From Marine group II euryarchaeote REDSEA-S11_B3N4 (GTDB lineage: Archaea > Thermoplasmatota > Poseidoniia > Poseidoniales > Thalassarchaeaceae), in the NCBI GenBank assembly GCA_001628485.1, contig LURR01000003.1, positions 1-60,339 on the forward strand: a stretch of 60,339 bases of DNA. The letters run 5' to 3'. Numbering within the stretch: position 1 is the first letter of the stretch; every line of letters begins with the position of its first letter. Below the pieces are notes generated by a model, which saw only the letters and a list, made by a program, of their open reading frames with translations, did no database searches and was not told where the DNA came from. The translations under genes were made by a program, and so were the position numbers. Positions 1 through 10,039 of the stretch are shown piece after piece.

Positions 1-155
1 TGGCCCTGTCCTTGGCCCTGTCCTTGGCCCTGACCCTGTCCTTGGCCCTGGCCCTGTCCTTGGCCCTGTCCTTGGCCCTGTCCTTGGCCCTGTCCTTGTC
101 CTTGTCCTTGTCCTTGGCCCTGTCCTTGTCCTTGTCCCTGTCCTTGGCCCTGACC
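1..155. repeat. Hexanucleotide tandem array encoding (Gly-Gln)n
   Basis: More than 25 consecutive 6-bp units built from gga/ggc/ggt plus cag/caa codons (minus strand) run without a frame break to the edge of the window. Third positions vary (GGC, GGA, GGT; CAG, CAA) while the Gly-Gln peptide stays perfect, so the array is not a freshly expanded microsatellite and the peptide appears to be maintained by selection. Confidence 0.95.
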
Positions 156-656
156 GTCCTCTCCTTCTCCACCGCCCTCGGTGCCACCGTCTCCGGTTCC
201 GTCACCTTGGAAGTCTGGATCGTATGCGTCGGGTATGCCGTCGCCATCCGAGTCCGAGGCGGCACCGTCGTTGGGGTCGTTCGGATAGGGGTCATTCGCG
301 TCGGAGGTACCATCGCCGTCGGTATCTGCGTTGTTCGGGTTGGTTCCTGCCTGATACTCCTCCAAGTTGTCTAGTCCATCCCCGTCTGGATCTGCACTGC
401 TGTCACTGGCGGAGTTGGGGTTTAGTCCATAGTTGACCTCCCACCCGTCCGGCATACCGTCGTTGTCGGTATCTGCGTTGTTCATGTCTGTCCCAGCGGC
501 TTGCTCTTCCGCATTGGTCAAACCGTCCCCATCCCAGTCGGCTCCTCCGTCGGAGGGGTCAAGGGGGTCTGAACCATCGGCTGCTACTCCGGTAGAACCG
601 GCCATCAGCACCAATAGCATGGCTGTCAACAAACTTGCTTTCTTCTGATTGTACAT
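1..656 (-). CDS. Secreted thrombospondin type 3-repeat protein with Gly-Gln tail (3' end outside window)
   Basis: The frame is open from an ATG at 654-656 to the window edge, so about 218 residues are visible and the C-terminus is missing. Residues about 5-22 form a hydrophobic signal peptide after a short basic start (NQKKAS). Five Asp-rich calcium-binding motifs follow, for example DWDGDGLTNAEE, DTDNDGMPDGWE, DPDGDGLDNLEEY, DTDGDGTSD and DSDGDGIPDAYDP, typical of thrombospondin type 3 / EF-hand-like repeats. A Gly/Glu/Asp-rich linker then leads into an uninterrupted Gly-Gln dipeptide tract that runs off the window. A purine-rich AGGAAGTGA lies just upstream of the ATG. Inference: an exported calcium-binding surface or matrix protein. 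The Gly-Gln tract could be a flexible stalk or a substrate for cross-linking. Identity beyond the repeat class is unknown. Confidence 0.8.
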   Translation of the reverse strand, partial: MYNQKKASLLTAMLLVLMAGSTGVAADGSDPLDPSDGGADWDGDGLTNAEEQAAGTDMNNADTDNDGMPDGWEVNYGLNPNSASDSSADPDGDGLDNLEEYQAGTNPNNADTDGDGTSDANDPYPNDPNDGAASDSDGDGIPDAYDPDFQGDGTGDGGTEGGGEGEDGQGQGQGQGQGQGQGQGQGQGQGQGQGQGQGQGQGQGQGQGQGQGQGQGQG

Positions 657-908
657 TTGTAATTCACTTCCTAGTTTTCCAATTATCCAGAGTAGGTTGG
701 ATGGTTGCTTAGAGCGAGTCTAGACACGTGTCCTGCAACTGTAAAAACGCTGCACTGAGCGCAATCCCAGATGTTTTCGAACACTCTTGATCCTGTCCTG
801 ACTCCTCCTTTTCTTGTCATCCAATCTCACTGGCTTTCTCAGGGAACCCTCCGTTCCCTCTGGGGTAGGAGAGGCATGTTACGTATTTCAAGGGTTCCTG
901 CGCTGGCC

Positions 909-1340
909 TCAGGGGGTAATCTTTGCCAATTCGGCTAGGAACCTGGTCTTCCCCATTATGTGAAGAACCGGGATGATGAGTGAAGAAATCGCCAGGACGC
1001 CGAAGAAAAGCCCGGACCAGAGCTCTATCCCCCTGCCTATGGAGAGGAAGAGGATCCACCCCATGAGCACCGATACCCAAGGTAGGTGCCTCCTCGTGTA
1101 GAGGGACAGCCTGGCATTGAGAATCTCGTCCGAGTACAGTTGCGGGGTGTCTTCGGGATCTGCCAGACCATGCTGGACGCCGCACCTCGCGCAGACCTGG
1201 TACCTAGGCCCGTTCCCGGTAATGAACTGGGACTGGGGATAGTTCTGCTTGCACAACCTGCATACTGGCATTACGCTCGTAACAACCAGCGGAGGATTGT
1301 CCTTCAAGGCTACGGTCTGGGAGCCTGTCTCAGTTGTCAT
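909..1340 (-). CDS. Zinc-ribbon protein with two C-terminal membrane helices
   Basis: About 143 residues. A CxxC...CxxC zinc ribbon (CRLC, then CARC 23 residues on) sits near residues 27-53. An Arg-containing linker and two closely spaced hydrophobic helices follow at about residues 88-132. The start overlaps the end of the 2867-residue surface-protein gene: the ATG at 1340 lies in the last codons before that gene's TGA at 1330-1332, which suggests translational coupling. Other starts are 1352 (same frame) and 1271 (just before the ribbon). No family is recognised. Inference: a small membrane protein co-expressed with the giant surface protein, perhaps in its anchoring or quality control. Confidence 0.7.
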   Translation of the reverse strand: MTTETGSQTVALKDNPPLVVTSVMPVCRLCKQNYPQSQFITGNGPRYQVCARCGVQHGLADPEDTPQLYSDEILNARLSLYTRRHLPWVSVLMGWILFLSIGRGIELWSGLFFGVLAISSLIIPVLHIMGKTRFLAELAKITP

Positions 1341-4300
1341 CCAGGGCGTCATCTAGGAATGATACATCGATGTCGTCACCCTCTTCCTCGAGTTCGTCTG
1401 CTAGGTCGTTCAGGCCCTCCAGGCCGATTTCCTCGGTCTGCGCGCTCAGAATCTCCCCGACCGAGGCATCGGGCTCCCATGACTCATCCAACGGGATTTC
1501 TTCCATGGTGGTTTCTTCCACATCTTCGGTTTGGTCCTCTGAAATACTATCTGTCTGACTCAGAATCGAGCTTGAAGCTATCTCCTCCTCCTCTGATATG
1601 CCGAGGGCCTCCCTGGTCAGCTCCTCCTCCAACTCTACCTCCTGTGTCCCCATCTCCCAGGGTTGTGGTGCTGCTCTCTCCCTGGGTCTGATGATTAGGG
1701 CAGCGCCAAGGATGATCATCAGAGCAGAGACCATCAGGATGAAGGTGTTCAGATCCCCATCCACCAGCTGGTCGAACCACGACTCTCCCCCTGAACCTGA
1801 ACCATCTCCATTTCCTCCGGGGGACACCTCGGAGAGTGGGTATACCCTGATGGAGTCCACGGCTAGCCTGTGGACTTCCCCATCGAATGCGACTACTGCT
1901 ATCCAGTATGCGGTCGAGGGGTTAACGGGGGTCGGGCCTATGGACTCGAAGGACGAGTTCGTGGATGTTATCGAGGACTGCACAGGAATGGCGTCCCTGG
2001 TGTCTGAGAATTGCATGGTGCTGGCATACATCGTGTACGATTTCACCTGGGGATCTTCAGAGTCTGTCCAAAGGACCTCGATTCGATTTCCCGATGGGTC
2101 CCAGTATGCCATGATCTCTGAGACCTCGGGGAGGTGCATTCCCGGGTCCTGTGAGTTCTCGTCCACCGGGCTTATCATGGATGTCTCCAGATTGTCAGTC
2201 CAGGCGTTCCCTGATGTGTCCACGGGCACCACTGCAACCCAGACGGGTATGTCTGGTCGGATGGCTCCACCTCCGGAGACCTTCTCGAGTAGGGTGCGTC
2301 CCCACTGGGTCCTGTCCAGAGTCAATGCTGGCTCGAGACCCTCGGTGCTGTCGAATGGGGCTCCTGCGACCGCGAATAGGAGGTATTCTCCGATGTCCTG
2401 GGCCGTACTGGAGGGGAACGTGACGAAGACCCCGTCGCCGGAGTCGGGCGACCTGTCCTCCAAATCTGGGGCCGCTAGCCTCTCAGGGGGGAACATATCG
2501 CCCCTGTTGTCTATTGGGGTGACTAGAGCCAAGTGATCGCTTAGTCCAGACAGGAAGACGTTGCCAGCGATGTCATGGATGGTGACCGTGACGTAGAGGG
2601 GTATGTCTGGCGATATGCGAGACGGTGTCAGTGAGCCTGGTTCGGAGCCATACAGGGCAGTCGTCAGAGTCACATCCAGTCTTGGAGAGTTTCCTATCTG
2701 CCTCTGGTCTATCGTCAAGGCGTTGCAGTTGCCACTTGCCTCGCATGATTCGTATACGTCTGTCAGGTCATCCAGAGGGAAGTCGGATGCCCAAACGGTG
2801 TAGTGGCTGAAGTCCTCTGCCATCGTCCTGTCCCAACTGACGTCTATCGCGGTTCCATCGTCCTCGGGATGGTCCCAGGCTTGTAGGCCAGAGACTAAAT
2901 CGGGCGGGGAGAATTCGGAAGAGTCTAGCTCGGAGTAGCTGGCTGTTTCTACCACTAGGACATCGTCTACGTTCTGATTGCCCCAGTCATCCACTGCCAC
3001 GACCCCGATCCAGTAGACGATGTCGTTCTCCAGGGTGGTGTTTCCGATTGAGTCTATGATCACCTCATCGGTGGTGCAGTCGGGAATGATCTCGGCTATT
3101 GGCCAGCCGTCTACGGAGGTAGGAGAGGTCCATCCAGATGCAGGGAGGATGTAGATGACGTGGTAGGAACAGTCCGCCTCCTGGTTTGGGTTCCAGCTTA
3201 CCTCGATTCGGCTTCCCTCGTCGTTGGGGGCGTCGTTCGCGGAGGTCCCGGTAATCGGCATTGGGGCTATCCCGTCATTGAGGCCTCCAGCAGTCACAAC
3301 TGGACCCACGACTGTGGCGTTAGAGGGATCAAACTGTCCCGACTCGTCGACGCACACGACTGCGAACCAGTATGGGACGTTTCCATCTAACTCAAGCGTG
3401 GTCGAGTTGCCAGCAGCGAATGCGAAGTCCATCGGTTCGGAAAGAGCCAGGGCGTTGGTTATCTCCTGCTGGACAGCCCAGATTCTGGTTAGTTGTGGGT
3501 CTAGCTCCTGACAGGCAGACCACTCTGCTGTCACGGTTCCGGGAACCCCTCCTGACACTGGTTGGACGTCTAGCCATTCTGGCGGAGATGGAATCTCATC
3601 GGTCGGAGTAGCGTTGCCTTCCCATGAAGTTGGGTCTCCGAGGCTTCCGTCTGGATACTCGATTGCTATTGCGGCCCTGTACTGCCTCTGATCTGATAGC
3701 GGTACCTCAGAGCCATTGCTGTTGCCTGTTTGGAACACAGTGGTAGTCTGAGACCAGTACGGGATTCTCTGGTATGAGGGTAGGTCGTCGAGTTCGTCCT
3801 TGGTTGGATTCCAGTCTGGATTGTCAGTGGAATCCCAAAGATACACCCTGTAGGCGTACCATGCAGAGTCCTGAGCAGGCATCCAGGATGCATGCAGGAC
3901 ACCGCCTCCGTCATTTGGCCTGTCATAGAGGCTGGTCATCACTGTGGGAGCCTCTAGTCTCTCCCAATCGTAAGTGATCCTGATCTTGAGTTTACCATCG
4001 TTAGGTGACTGCATCTGGAGGTGCACTGTAGAGGATAGCGATCCTGGTTGTGTATCGAATATCGCAGTCTGGAAAGCCTCCTCTATTCCATGGTCAAGAG
4101 AAGCCAGGTCCCAGCTTCCAGTGTAGTTCAGGTTGGTCGATCTGGCCCATACCCACGAGCCGCTCTCCGGAGAAGAGAAGGTGAGCGCCCCGGGATAAAG
4201 GAGAATCTCCGAAGAGTTGTCCTGGTTCTGGTCCAGTGGGATCGTGATCGGGTTATCTGAGGACGCGAATACGGTCTGCATCCCTGGTCTGGTGCTTTCT

Positions 4301-7300
4301 GTGATGTCCATGGTCCTGTCAGCGAAAATAGCAGTTAGCGGTAAGGCCCGCCGCTGATTCTCCCTTGGAATCTCCCTCAGGGTCTCCATCGGCTTGAATA
4401 TGTGAAGTCCGTCTTCTCCGATTACGGCTAATCCCATCCACAAATCTGCATCCCCAGATACCGCTCCAGCCATTTCTCCAATCTTGACGACTCCATGGTC
4501 GCCGGTTGCCTCTACAATGCTAATCTTGCTGGCTGAGATAGCAGCTAAGTGATTTCCATCGGATGTCAGTTCCGTGATTGGCCAAGCCTGGAGATCTATT
4601 CCACCTGGTCCGGCCTCTATTTTCATCGAGGATGCGTTCCAGTGGACTAGAGGCTGGATGGAGGTGGCAATATGCACCCCCCAGAGATCGGTCTCCACGG
4701 CGCTTACGTCATTGCTGGGGATCATGTCGATATTGTACGTCCCGTTTGAGCTGTCGGTTCCCAGGTCCCAAGCAGAGACCCCTGGCCTAGTCAACCCCTG
4801 TCCATTGTGGGAGATGAAGAGGGCGGCGTCATGGTGTATGGTTACCATAGAGCCAGTGGATGTGTCGTTCACTTCCCTGGAGACCGAGTCTGCATAGACA
4901 ATCCCGGAAACGAAGTCTCCGACTAGGCCATCCGCTCTTCCGATTGAGCCAACAATCCCGAGGTTCTGATCCAGGACGATCATCCCAGTCGGTCCTCCGA
5001 TGAGGACAGAGCCGTTTCCGAGAACGGGGGAAGGAGGAACGAAGAGGTGGTTAGAAATCGGTGTCGGCAGGCCGTCGACAGTTGTGATAGGGTCGTCCCA
5101 GTCATACTTTGTCTGATTCCAAAGGCCTATTCCACCGTGAGTGGAAATCAGGACATGCTCGCCGAACTGAACGAAGTCAGTGACTATGTTGCTGGGCAAT
5201 CCAGCCAACAGGCTTCCCTGGCCCCAAGTGCGAGAGCCCGGATCGAAGGACTGGAAACCAGCAGAGCTGCCATCCCAACCCATCAAGCCAACGAACATCT
5301 GCTCTCCGTCTATGAGAAGCCCGTCCATCTGATTGTGGAGAGGTGGGGGGGTTGGTTGGAATGACCTCTGGGTGAGGTTGAACGATAAGAGCCCGTTCCC
5401 AACGGTGGAAGCCCATATCTCCTCGTCCACTAACAAGATCTCGTTTATTGATTCGGTGAATGCTTCGAAACCGTATTGCCAGAAGACTGACCCATTATCC
5501 AGAATTTCCCCCTGCAGTACCGTAGAAGCCAGGTACGAATACTCGGAAGACCCCACCGTTACCCATACGTGAGTCCCGTTCGAAATCATCTCGTGAACGA
5601 CTCCAGAGGGGAGGCCCACGAGCTCGTCGAAGCCTCCCTCTATGAGGCCGGTTGCATCAAGCCTGTCCACCCTGTTAATCCCAGAAAGGTCGCCAGACCT
5701 GCCGATCGCGTAAGAACGCGCAGCAGTGGGCGCTCTGACTATTGAGCATGAATCCATACCTTGTCCGATTACTTGCCCGGAAGTGGCCGATGTGCCCGAT
5801 GTTAATACACGAGTGATTCCCCCCTCACCATCGAAGTGAGCGACCAACAGTAGGTCCTCGTCGAAGAGCATTCCACCAGGGAAGACTGGGTCCTCCGAGA
5901 CACCCATTTCCGGGGTTAGAGTATCTAGGAAGTTATTGGATGAATAGTCGAATCGATCTATCCCTACGTTATCGGTATCGAATCCCACGTACAGAATCTC
6001 ATTCTGTTCGTCGCAGGCTAGTGCTCTTGCATCCCTGTCTACCATATTCGAGTTGTCTTCTGTAATCGGCGTAATCCACTCCTCTGTCACGCCATCGCCA
6101 TCATGGTCAGAAAGATCGAAGCGAGCTATCCCCCCACCAACCGCCCACCATTGCCATGCGGAGAAGCCTACCGCAATGTGTACTATGTCTTGGCAGAGCA
6201 CGATGTCAGCACCATACCCATCGGGGATATCATTGGTATCCACGTCCCAAACAGTCCAGTTACTGTTGTTACCTGAAAGTCGCATGACATGTCCGTCATC
6301 ACCGTATCCAGAAGCGGCCCAGAGGTCGTTCCCTACCACTTTCATGGAGTAGAAGTCCAACTCAGAGTCTTGAGGTAGGCCGTCTCCGGGAAGCCATGAC
6401 GAGAGCCAAGTCTGATTAATTGGGTCCCATCTGAGTACCCCATTCATGCTAGCGAAGAGGTACTCGCCTTGGAATTCGACCATTCCCCTGATTCTTCCGT
6501 CGACGTCGTCCCACTGATTGAGCAGAGTCATATTCGGGACAGAGAAACGTCTGAGGATATCCTCCCCGTAGGCTACCCAAAGCTCGCAAGAAGCGTTTAG
6601 GGGGAAGCAATCCCCTAGGTATTGGGCATTTACCCTGCCTACGTCTCCAATGGTCTGTAAGTCGTCCTCCCAGTCTCCTGAAGTCGTATTCCACCTGAGG
6701 ATAGTTCCTGGGTCTCCGGAGCCGCCCCAACCCGATGTCTCAACTACGCTTATCCAGACTTCATCCCCTATCTGGTTCATGCCGTGGACGACCCCGTTGA
6801 ACCCAAGGCGAGCACCGGCATCAATGGAGGGTAGGGAGGTATTGTTGTCCAGGTTAATCCTAGAAACCTCGTCCCTAGTATTCCATGGATTTGCCCTTTG
6901 TGGAGAGTAGTACATCAAGTTGTCAACAATCAGTATCTCAGCCGGTGAGTAGTTCGGTAGAGTAGGTCCGTCCTGGTTATTTCCCCTATCCCACTGAACT
7001 AGGACAGTGCCGTTGACCAGGTCGATTAGGGTAAGGCCAAAGTCCCCTCCAGCCCACATTGTACCCTCTTCCCTTCCCTCTATCAGAACCGTAACATCGT
7101 CATCTTCTAGTATTCCTTGAGATCCATCCCATGAGGGTAGCCAGTTTCCAGATGTGAGATTGAAGCGAGCTATCCCGAGGTTCTCAAAGCCGAGGTAAAG
7201 AGTGTCGAGGTACTTGTGGGCTCTAGCCCTCTCGGTATCGTCTCCTGCCGTCCAAACCTCAACTACTGTCCCATTTGAGGTGTTGATTACTGCGGCACCC

Positions 7301-9933
7301 TCGGTTGTTCCGGCATAGAGTAGGTCGGGACCAATCGGATCAACGGCAATTACGAAGCGAGAAGGCATGCCATCCCCTCCCCCTCCTCCGCCGCCATTTC
7401 CTCCAGTGGTCCAGCAGTCCTCGAGCGTGAACTGCGATTGGGGGTTGTTTGGGTCAGGCCAGTTCCACATACAGGCCCCTCTGTTAGTTCCAGCATAGAC
7501 TCCGTTGGCATCGCTGGAAACATCGTAGAACTCGAAGGGATCGTTGTTCCAGCCGGGAATGCTGGTGGGAAGCAGTTGCCAATTGGAACCGTCCCCCCTT
7601 GCCAAGCCTCCGTTTGAGTTGGCACCGGTGTTCTGTACCTCCGAGCCGACCAACAGGCCACCAAAGAAGTCCAATGCCAGAGTGTTCACATCTTCATCCG
7701 GAATTCCATTCGGGTCGTCCGGAGTCCACAGGTCTACTATATCGCTCGTCAGCCTATCGATTAGGAGTATCCCTAGTCCTGGAAGGCCTAGGTAAATCAC
7801 CTCTCCATCGACTGCAACGGGAGCCGTGTCTAGATTGTCCACACCGAGAGATTGCCAAGAGCCGATTATTTCGGGAGTGCTTAGATCGATTCTCATCACT
7901 CCAGCATCCTCTGTAGCGATGTATGCGATTCCGAACCTGGTGGCGATGTCCCTGATTCTGTCAGAGTCGAGTCCCTCCGACTCGGAGAATGTCCCGATTA
8001 CGTTATTCGAATCGGTGGAGTAGAGGGAGATTCCTGCATCTGAGTGTCCGATAACTAGAGTTGCAGTATTGGAGTCGAAAGCCAAACTGGTAATCGATTC
8101 CGAATTGGTTCCCTGGATTTTTCCGAAGTGGGACCCGTCTATATTGCTGAGCCTGTGGACCCCACTACCAGAGGTTCCAATCCAGACCCAACCGTCTTCG
8201 TCTTGTTCTATCGATGTGATTGAAACCTCTCCCGAATCTATCGAAGGGATGCTGTCAGAGATGTCCACGGGCTCCTTCCAGAGATTGTCTCTCTTGTCCA
8301 TCATATCGATGATTGTTCCAGAGGCAATCCAGAACTCGCCTGCCTCTCCGTCATCTATTATCGCTGTGATCTGTGCATCCTCGATTGAAGGGCTACTGAC
8401 TAGTGGAAAGGATCCGTCTGAGACGTCGCCCAGGACTCTACCCATCGTCCCGGAGGAGTCGCCGATTATCGCCAAAGAGTCTGAGGGGGAACGAGATTGT
8501 CCTCCTGGCCAAGGGCTGATGCTGTTTCCGGATCCTGAGAGACCCAAGTCGGATAGGGAGATTTCGCTGCTGAAGAGCAAGACATCAGTATCGTACATCT
8601 GGACCTGCTGCTCGCCTAGAATGTAAAGCCATCCCGGGGTGACAGCCAGACCGATTGTAATGTCAGAAGATAGCCAATTAGATGAAGTCCAGGATGGGAC
8701 CCATGACTCAGATGAGATGTCGAACCTGTCTATTCCAGAGTCAGAAGTCGCTATGTAAAGGATGTCATCGGAAACAGCGATGTCGGCGATCGAATTCCCA
8801 GAGAGCAGGTTGGAGTCGTCCCAAACGATGTTTCTTTCGATTACTATTGACGTTGAATCGCCCGATGATACGTTGTACTCTATCACCCTGATGCCATGGT
8901 CCTCTGTTGCCAAGAACAGGGTCCTGCCATCAATGTACAATTCCAATGGAGTTTCCTCCTGAGAGGTAGAACAGAAGTCTAGAGACTTCCAGAGAGATCC
9001 CTTTGCGGGCATCAAGTAGTGGATAGAGCAGTCGGACGCTCCCCACAATACTCCGAATATGTCCGTTTTCAATGCAAGAATTGGATCCGTCATTGATGAG
9101 TTGACTTCTTCGGGGAAATCTGAAACATAACCTGAGTCGGATAGGCCCATGGCAGTTACATTCCCATCTTCATTACCAATGTAGAGCATGTCCCTATTCG
9201 GATCCGTAGCGATAGATCTCCCGGATATATCTGGAATTATATCGATGATGCGCTTGTTTGCGTTGTCATCCAACACCAGCAGATCGTCGTCGACCAGAAT
9301 GTACAGACTTCCATCGAATGGGTTGTAAGCACTACCATGGATTGAGACCTCTATGGGGCTGAATGACAGCTTTGGGTCAACAGGGCGGAGGGCCTGGATA
9401 ACCAAGTCTGTGATTTCAATTCCAGTTGGAATCTGCCAGGATGCGTCACTGATTGTGTTTGGCTTTAGGGATGAGTCGAGAATGCCGTCCAGAAGGCTTG
9501 GCGAGTTGTCTGAGAAGGCGTTCTGCCTCCCTAGGTCACCGCGTCCTCTCCAGTCCAAAACACTGGTCTGAGTGTCCATAACTGCAATCTGAGGTTGATT
9601 CGCCCAATATCCATCGCTTCCGTTAACGGCCACTTCGAAAGTCAGGTTGTCAATAACGGCACCGGGCGCGAACTCCATGAAGAAGTCAGAAAGTGCGGGA
9701 GTCCCGTTTTCAGGGTCTGATCCGGTAGCATCTAGGACAATCCAACCAGTGTCATTGCTACCATTTACTCCCCATGACTTGCTGGAGATATAGTTAGTAT
9801 CCATGTAGTCTGTTTCTTTCATTTCCAAGTCTGATGGAGGGGACTGATTTGCACCCCATGGGAGTAAAATCATCAAAGTAACCAAGGCAATTGCCTTGGC
9901 TCTCTCACCGTTTGTCTTGCCACTAGAGTACAT
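1330..9933 (-). CDS. Giant cell-surface protein: signal peptide, beta-propeller repeats, FN3 domains, single TM anchor
   Basis: 2867 residues. The N-terminus has a basic stretch and a hydrophobic signal peptide (about residues 11-30). From roughly residue 180 to 1900 there are many propeller-type repeats of the kind found in two-component-regulator or YVTN-like propellers (recurring forms such as LYIATSDSGIDRFD and DGWVWIGTSGSGVHRL). A poly-Gly linker lies near residue 849. About six fibronectin type III-like domains occupy residues 1990-2700, with Trp/Tyr-rich strands (for example RIEVSWNPNQEA and IEVLWTDSEDP). A Gly-rich linker, a membrane helix at about 2722-2745, an RPRER stop-transfer motif and a very acidic tail of about 118 residues complete it. 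Many NxS/T sequons fit a glycosylated exterior. A TATA-like ATAAATT at 9961-9967 lies about 30 bp before the ATG, suggesting a leaderless transcript. Role inferred: adhesion, polymer binding or surface sensing. No enzyme domain was seen. Confidence 0.9.
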   Translation of the reverse strand: MYSSGKTNGERAKAIALVTLMILLPWGANQSPPSDLEMKETDYMDTNYISSKSWGVNGSNDTGWIVLDATGSDPENGTPALSDFFMEFAPGAVIDNLTFEVAVNGSDGYWANQPQIAVMDTQTSVLDWRGRGDLGRQNAFSDNSPSLLDGILDSSLKPNTISDASWQIPTGIEITDLVIQALRPVDPKLSFSPIEVSIHGSAYNPFDGSLYILVDDDLLVLDDNANKRIIDIIPDISGRSIATDPNRDMLYIGNEDGNVTAMGLSDSGYVSDFPEEVNSSMTDPILALKTDIFGVLWGASDCSIHYLMPAKGSLWKSLDFCSTSQEETPLELYIDGRTLFLATEDHGIRVIEYNVSSGDSTSIVIERNIVWDDSNLLSGNSIADIAVSDDILYIATSDSGIDRFDISSESWVPSWTSSNWLSSDITIGLAVTPGWLYILGEQQVQMYDTDVLLFSSEISLSDLGLSGSGNSISPWPGGQSRSPSDSLAIIGDSSGTMGRVLGDVSDGSFPLVSSPSIEDAQITAIIDDGEAGEFWIASGTIIDMMDKRDNLWKEPVDISDSIPSIDSGEVSITSIEQDEDGWVWIGTSGSGVHRLSNIDGSHFGKIQGTNSESITSLAFDSNTATLVIGHSDAGISLYSTDSNNVIGTFSESEGLDSDRIRDIATRFGIAYIATEDAGVMRIDLSTPEIIGSWQSLGVDNLDTAPVAVDGEVIYLGLPGLGILLIDRLTSDIVDLWTPDDPNGIPDEDVNTLALDFFGGLLVGSEVQNTGANSNGGLARGDGSNWQLLPTSIPGWNNDPFEFYDVSSDANGVYAGTNRGACMWNWPDPNNPQSQFTLEDCWTTGGNGGGGGGGDGMPSRFVIAVDPIGPDLLYAGTTEGAAVINTSNGTVVEVWTAGDDTERARAHKYLDTLYLGFENLGIARFNLTSGNWLPSWDGSQGILEDDDVTVLIEGREEGTMWAGGDFGLTLIDLVNGTVLVQWDRGNNQDGPTLPNYSPAEILIVDNLMYYSPQRANPWNTRDEVSRINLDNNTSLPSIDAGARLGFNGVVHGMNQIGDEVWISVVETSGWGGSGDPGTILRWNTTSGDWEDDLQTIGDVGRVNAQYLGDCFPLNASCELWVAYGEDILRRFSVPNMTLLNQWDDVDGRIRGMVEFQGEYLFASMNGVLRWDPINQTWLSSWLPGDGLPQDSELDFYSMKVVGNDLWAASGYGDDGHVMRLSGNNSNWTVWDVDTNDIPDGYGADIVLCQDIVHIAVGFSAWQWWAVGGGIARFDLSDHDGDGVTEEWITPITEDNSNMVDRDARALACDEQNEILYVGFDTDNVGIDRFDYSSNNFLDTLTPEMGVSEDPVFPGGMLFDEDLLLVAHFDGEGGITRVLTSGTSATSGQVIGQGMDSCSIVRAPTAARSYAIGRSGDLSGINRVDRLDATGLIEGGFDELVGLPSGVVHEMISNGTHVWVTVGSSEYSYLASTVLQGEILDNGSVFWQYGFEAFTESINEILLVDEEIWASTVGNGLLSFNLTQRSFQPTPPPLHNQMDGLLIDGEQMFVGLMGWDGSSAGFQSFDPGSRTWGQGSLLAGLPSNIVTDFVQFGEHVLISTHGGIGLWNQTKYDWDDPITTVDGLPTPISNHLFVPPSPVLGNGSVLIGGPTGMIVLDQNLGIVGSIGRADGLVGDFVSGIVYADSVSREVNDTSTGSMVTIHHDAALFISHNGQGLTRPGVSAWDLGTDSSNGTYNIDMIPSNDVSAVETDLWGVHIATSIQPLVHWNASSMKIEAGPGGIDLQAWPITELTSDGNHLAAISASKISIVEATGDHGVVKIGEMAGAVSGDADLWMGLAVIGEDGLHIFKPMETLREIPRENQRRALPLTAIFADRTMDITESTRPGMQTVFASSDNPITIPLDQNQDNSSEILLYPGALTFSSPESGSWVWARSTNLNYTGSWDLASLDHGIEEAFQTAIFDTQPGSLSSTVHLQMQSPNDGKLKIRITYDWERLEAPTVMTSLYDRPNDGGGVLHASWMPAQDSAWYAYRVYLWDSTDNPDWNPTKDELDDLPSYQRIPYWSQTTTVFQTGNSNGSEVPLSDQRQYRAAIAIEYPDGSLGDPTSWEGNATPTDEIPSPPEWLDVQPVSGGVPGTVTAEWSACQELDPQLTRIWAVQQEITNALALSEPMDFAFAAGNSTTLELDGNVPYWFAVVCVDESGQFDPSNATVVGPVVTAGGLNDGIAPMPITGTSANDAPNDEGSRIEVSWNPNQEADCSYHVIYILPASGWTSPTSVDGWPIAEIIPDCTTDEVIIDSIGNTTLENDIVYWIGVVAVDDWGNQNVDDVLVVETASYSELDSSEFSPPDLVSGLQAWDHPEDDGTAIDVSWDRTMAEDFSHYTVWASDFPLDDLTDVYESCEASGNCNALTIDQRQIGNSPRLDVTLTTALYGSEPGSLTPSRISPDIPLYVTVTIHDIAGNVFLSGLSDHLALVTPIDNRGDMFPPERLAAPDLEDRSPDSGDGVFVTFPSSTAQDIGEYLLFAVAGAPFDSTEGLEPALTLDRTQWGRTLLEKVSGGGAIRPDIPVWVAVVPVDTSGNAWTDNLETSMISPVDENSQDPGMHLPEVSEIMAYWDPSGNRIEVLWTDSEDPQVKSYTMYASTMQFSDTRDAIPVQSSITSTNSSFESIGPTPVNPSTAYWIAVVAFDGEVHRLAVDSIRVYPLSEVSPGGNGDGSGSGGESWFDQLVDGDLNTFILMVSALMIILGAALIIRPRERAAPQPWEMGTQEVELEEELTREALGISEEEEIASSSILSQTDSISEDQTEDVEETTMEEIPLDESWEPDASVGEILSAQTEEIGLEGLNDLADELEEEGDDIDVSFLDDALDDN

Positions 9934-9960
9934 GGGACGGAGCGAGTCCCTCGTTGTGCA

Positions 9961-9967
9961 ATTTATG
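9961..9967 (-). promoter_or_regulatory. TATA-like box for the giant surface-protein gene
   Basis: ATAAATT on the minus strand ends about 28 bp before the ATG at 9933. That is archaeal box A spacing for a leaderless or nearly leaderless mRNA. Read by eye only. Confidence 0.4.
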
Positions 9968-10039
9968 AAGGGTAGGGGTAGTCGTCCGCGACTTGCTCAT
10001 CATCTGAAAAAATGCTAGACCTGAAAAAACCGTAAACAA

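Noticed and set aside
1-155. Repetitive DNA resembling a CRISPR array
   Set aside because: Units are 6 bp, contiguous, with no spacers, and they encode Gly-Gln in frame.
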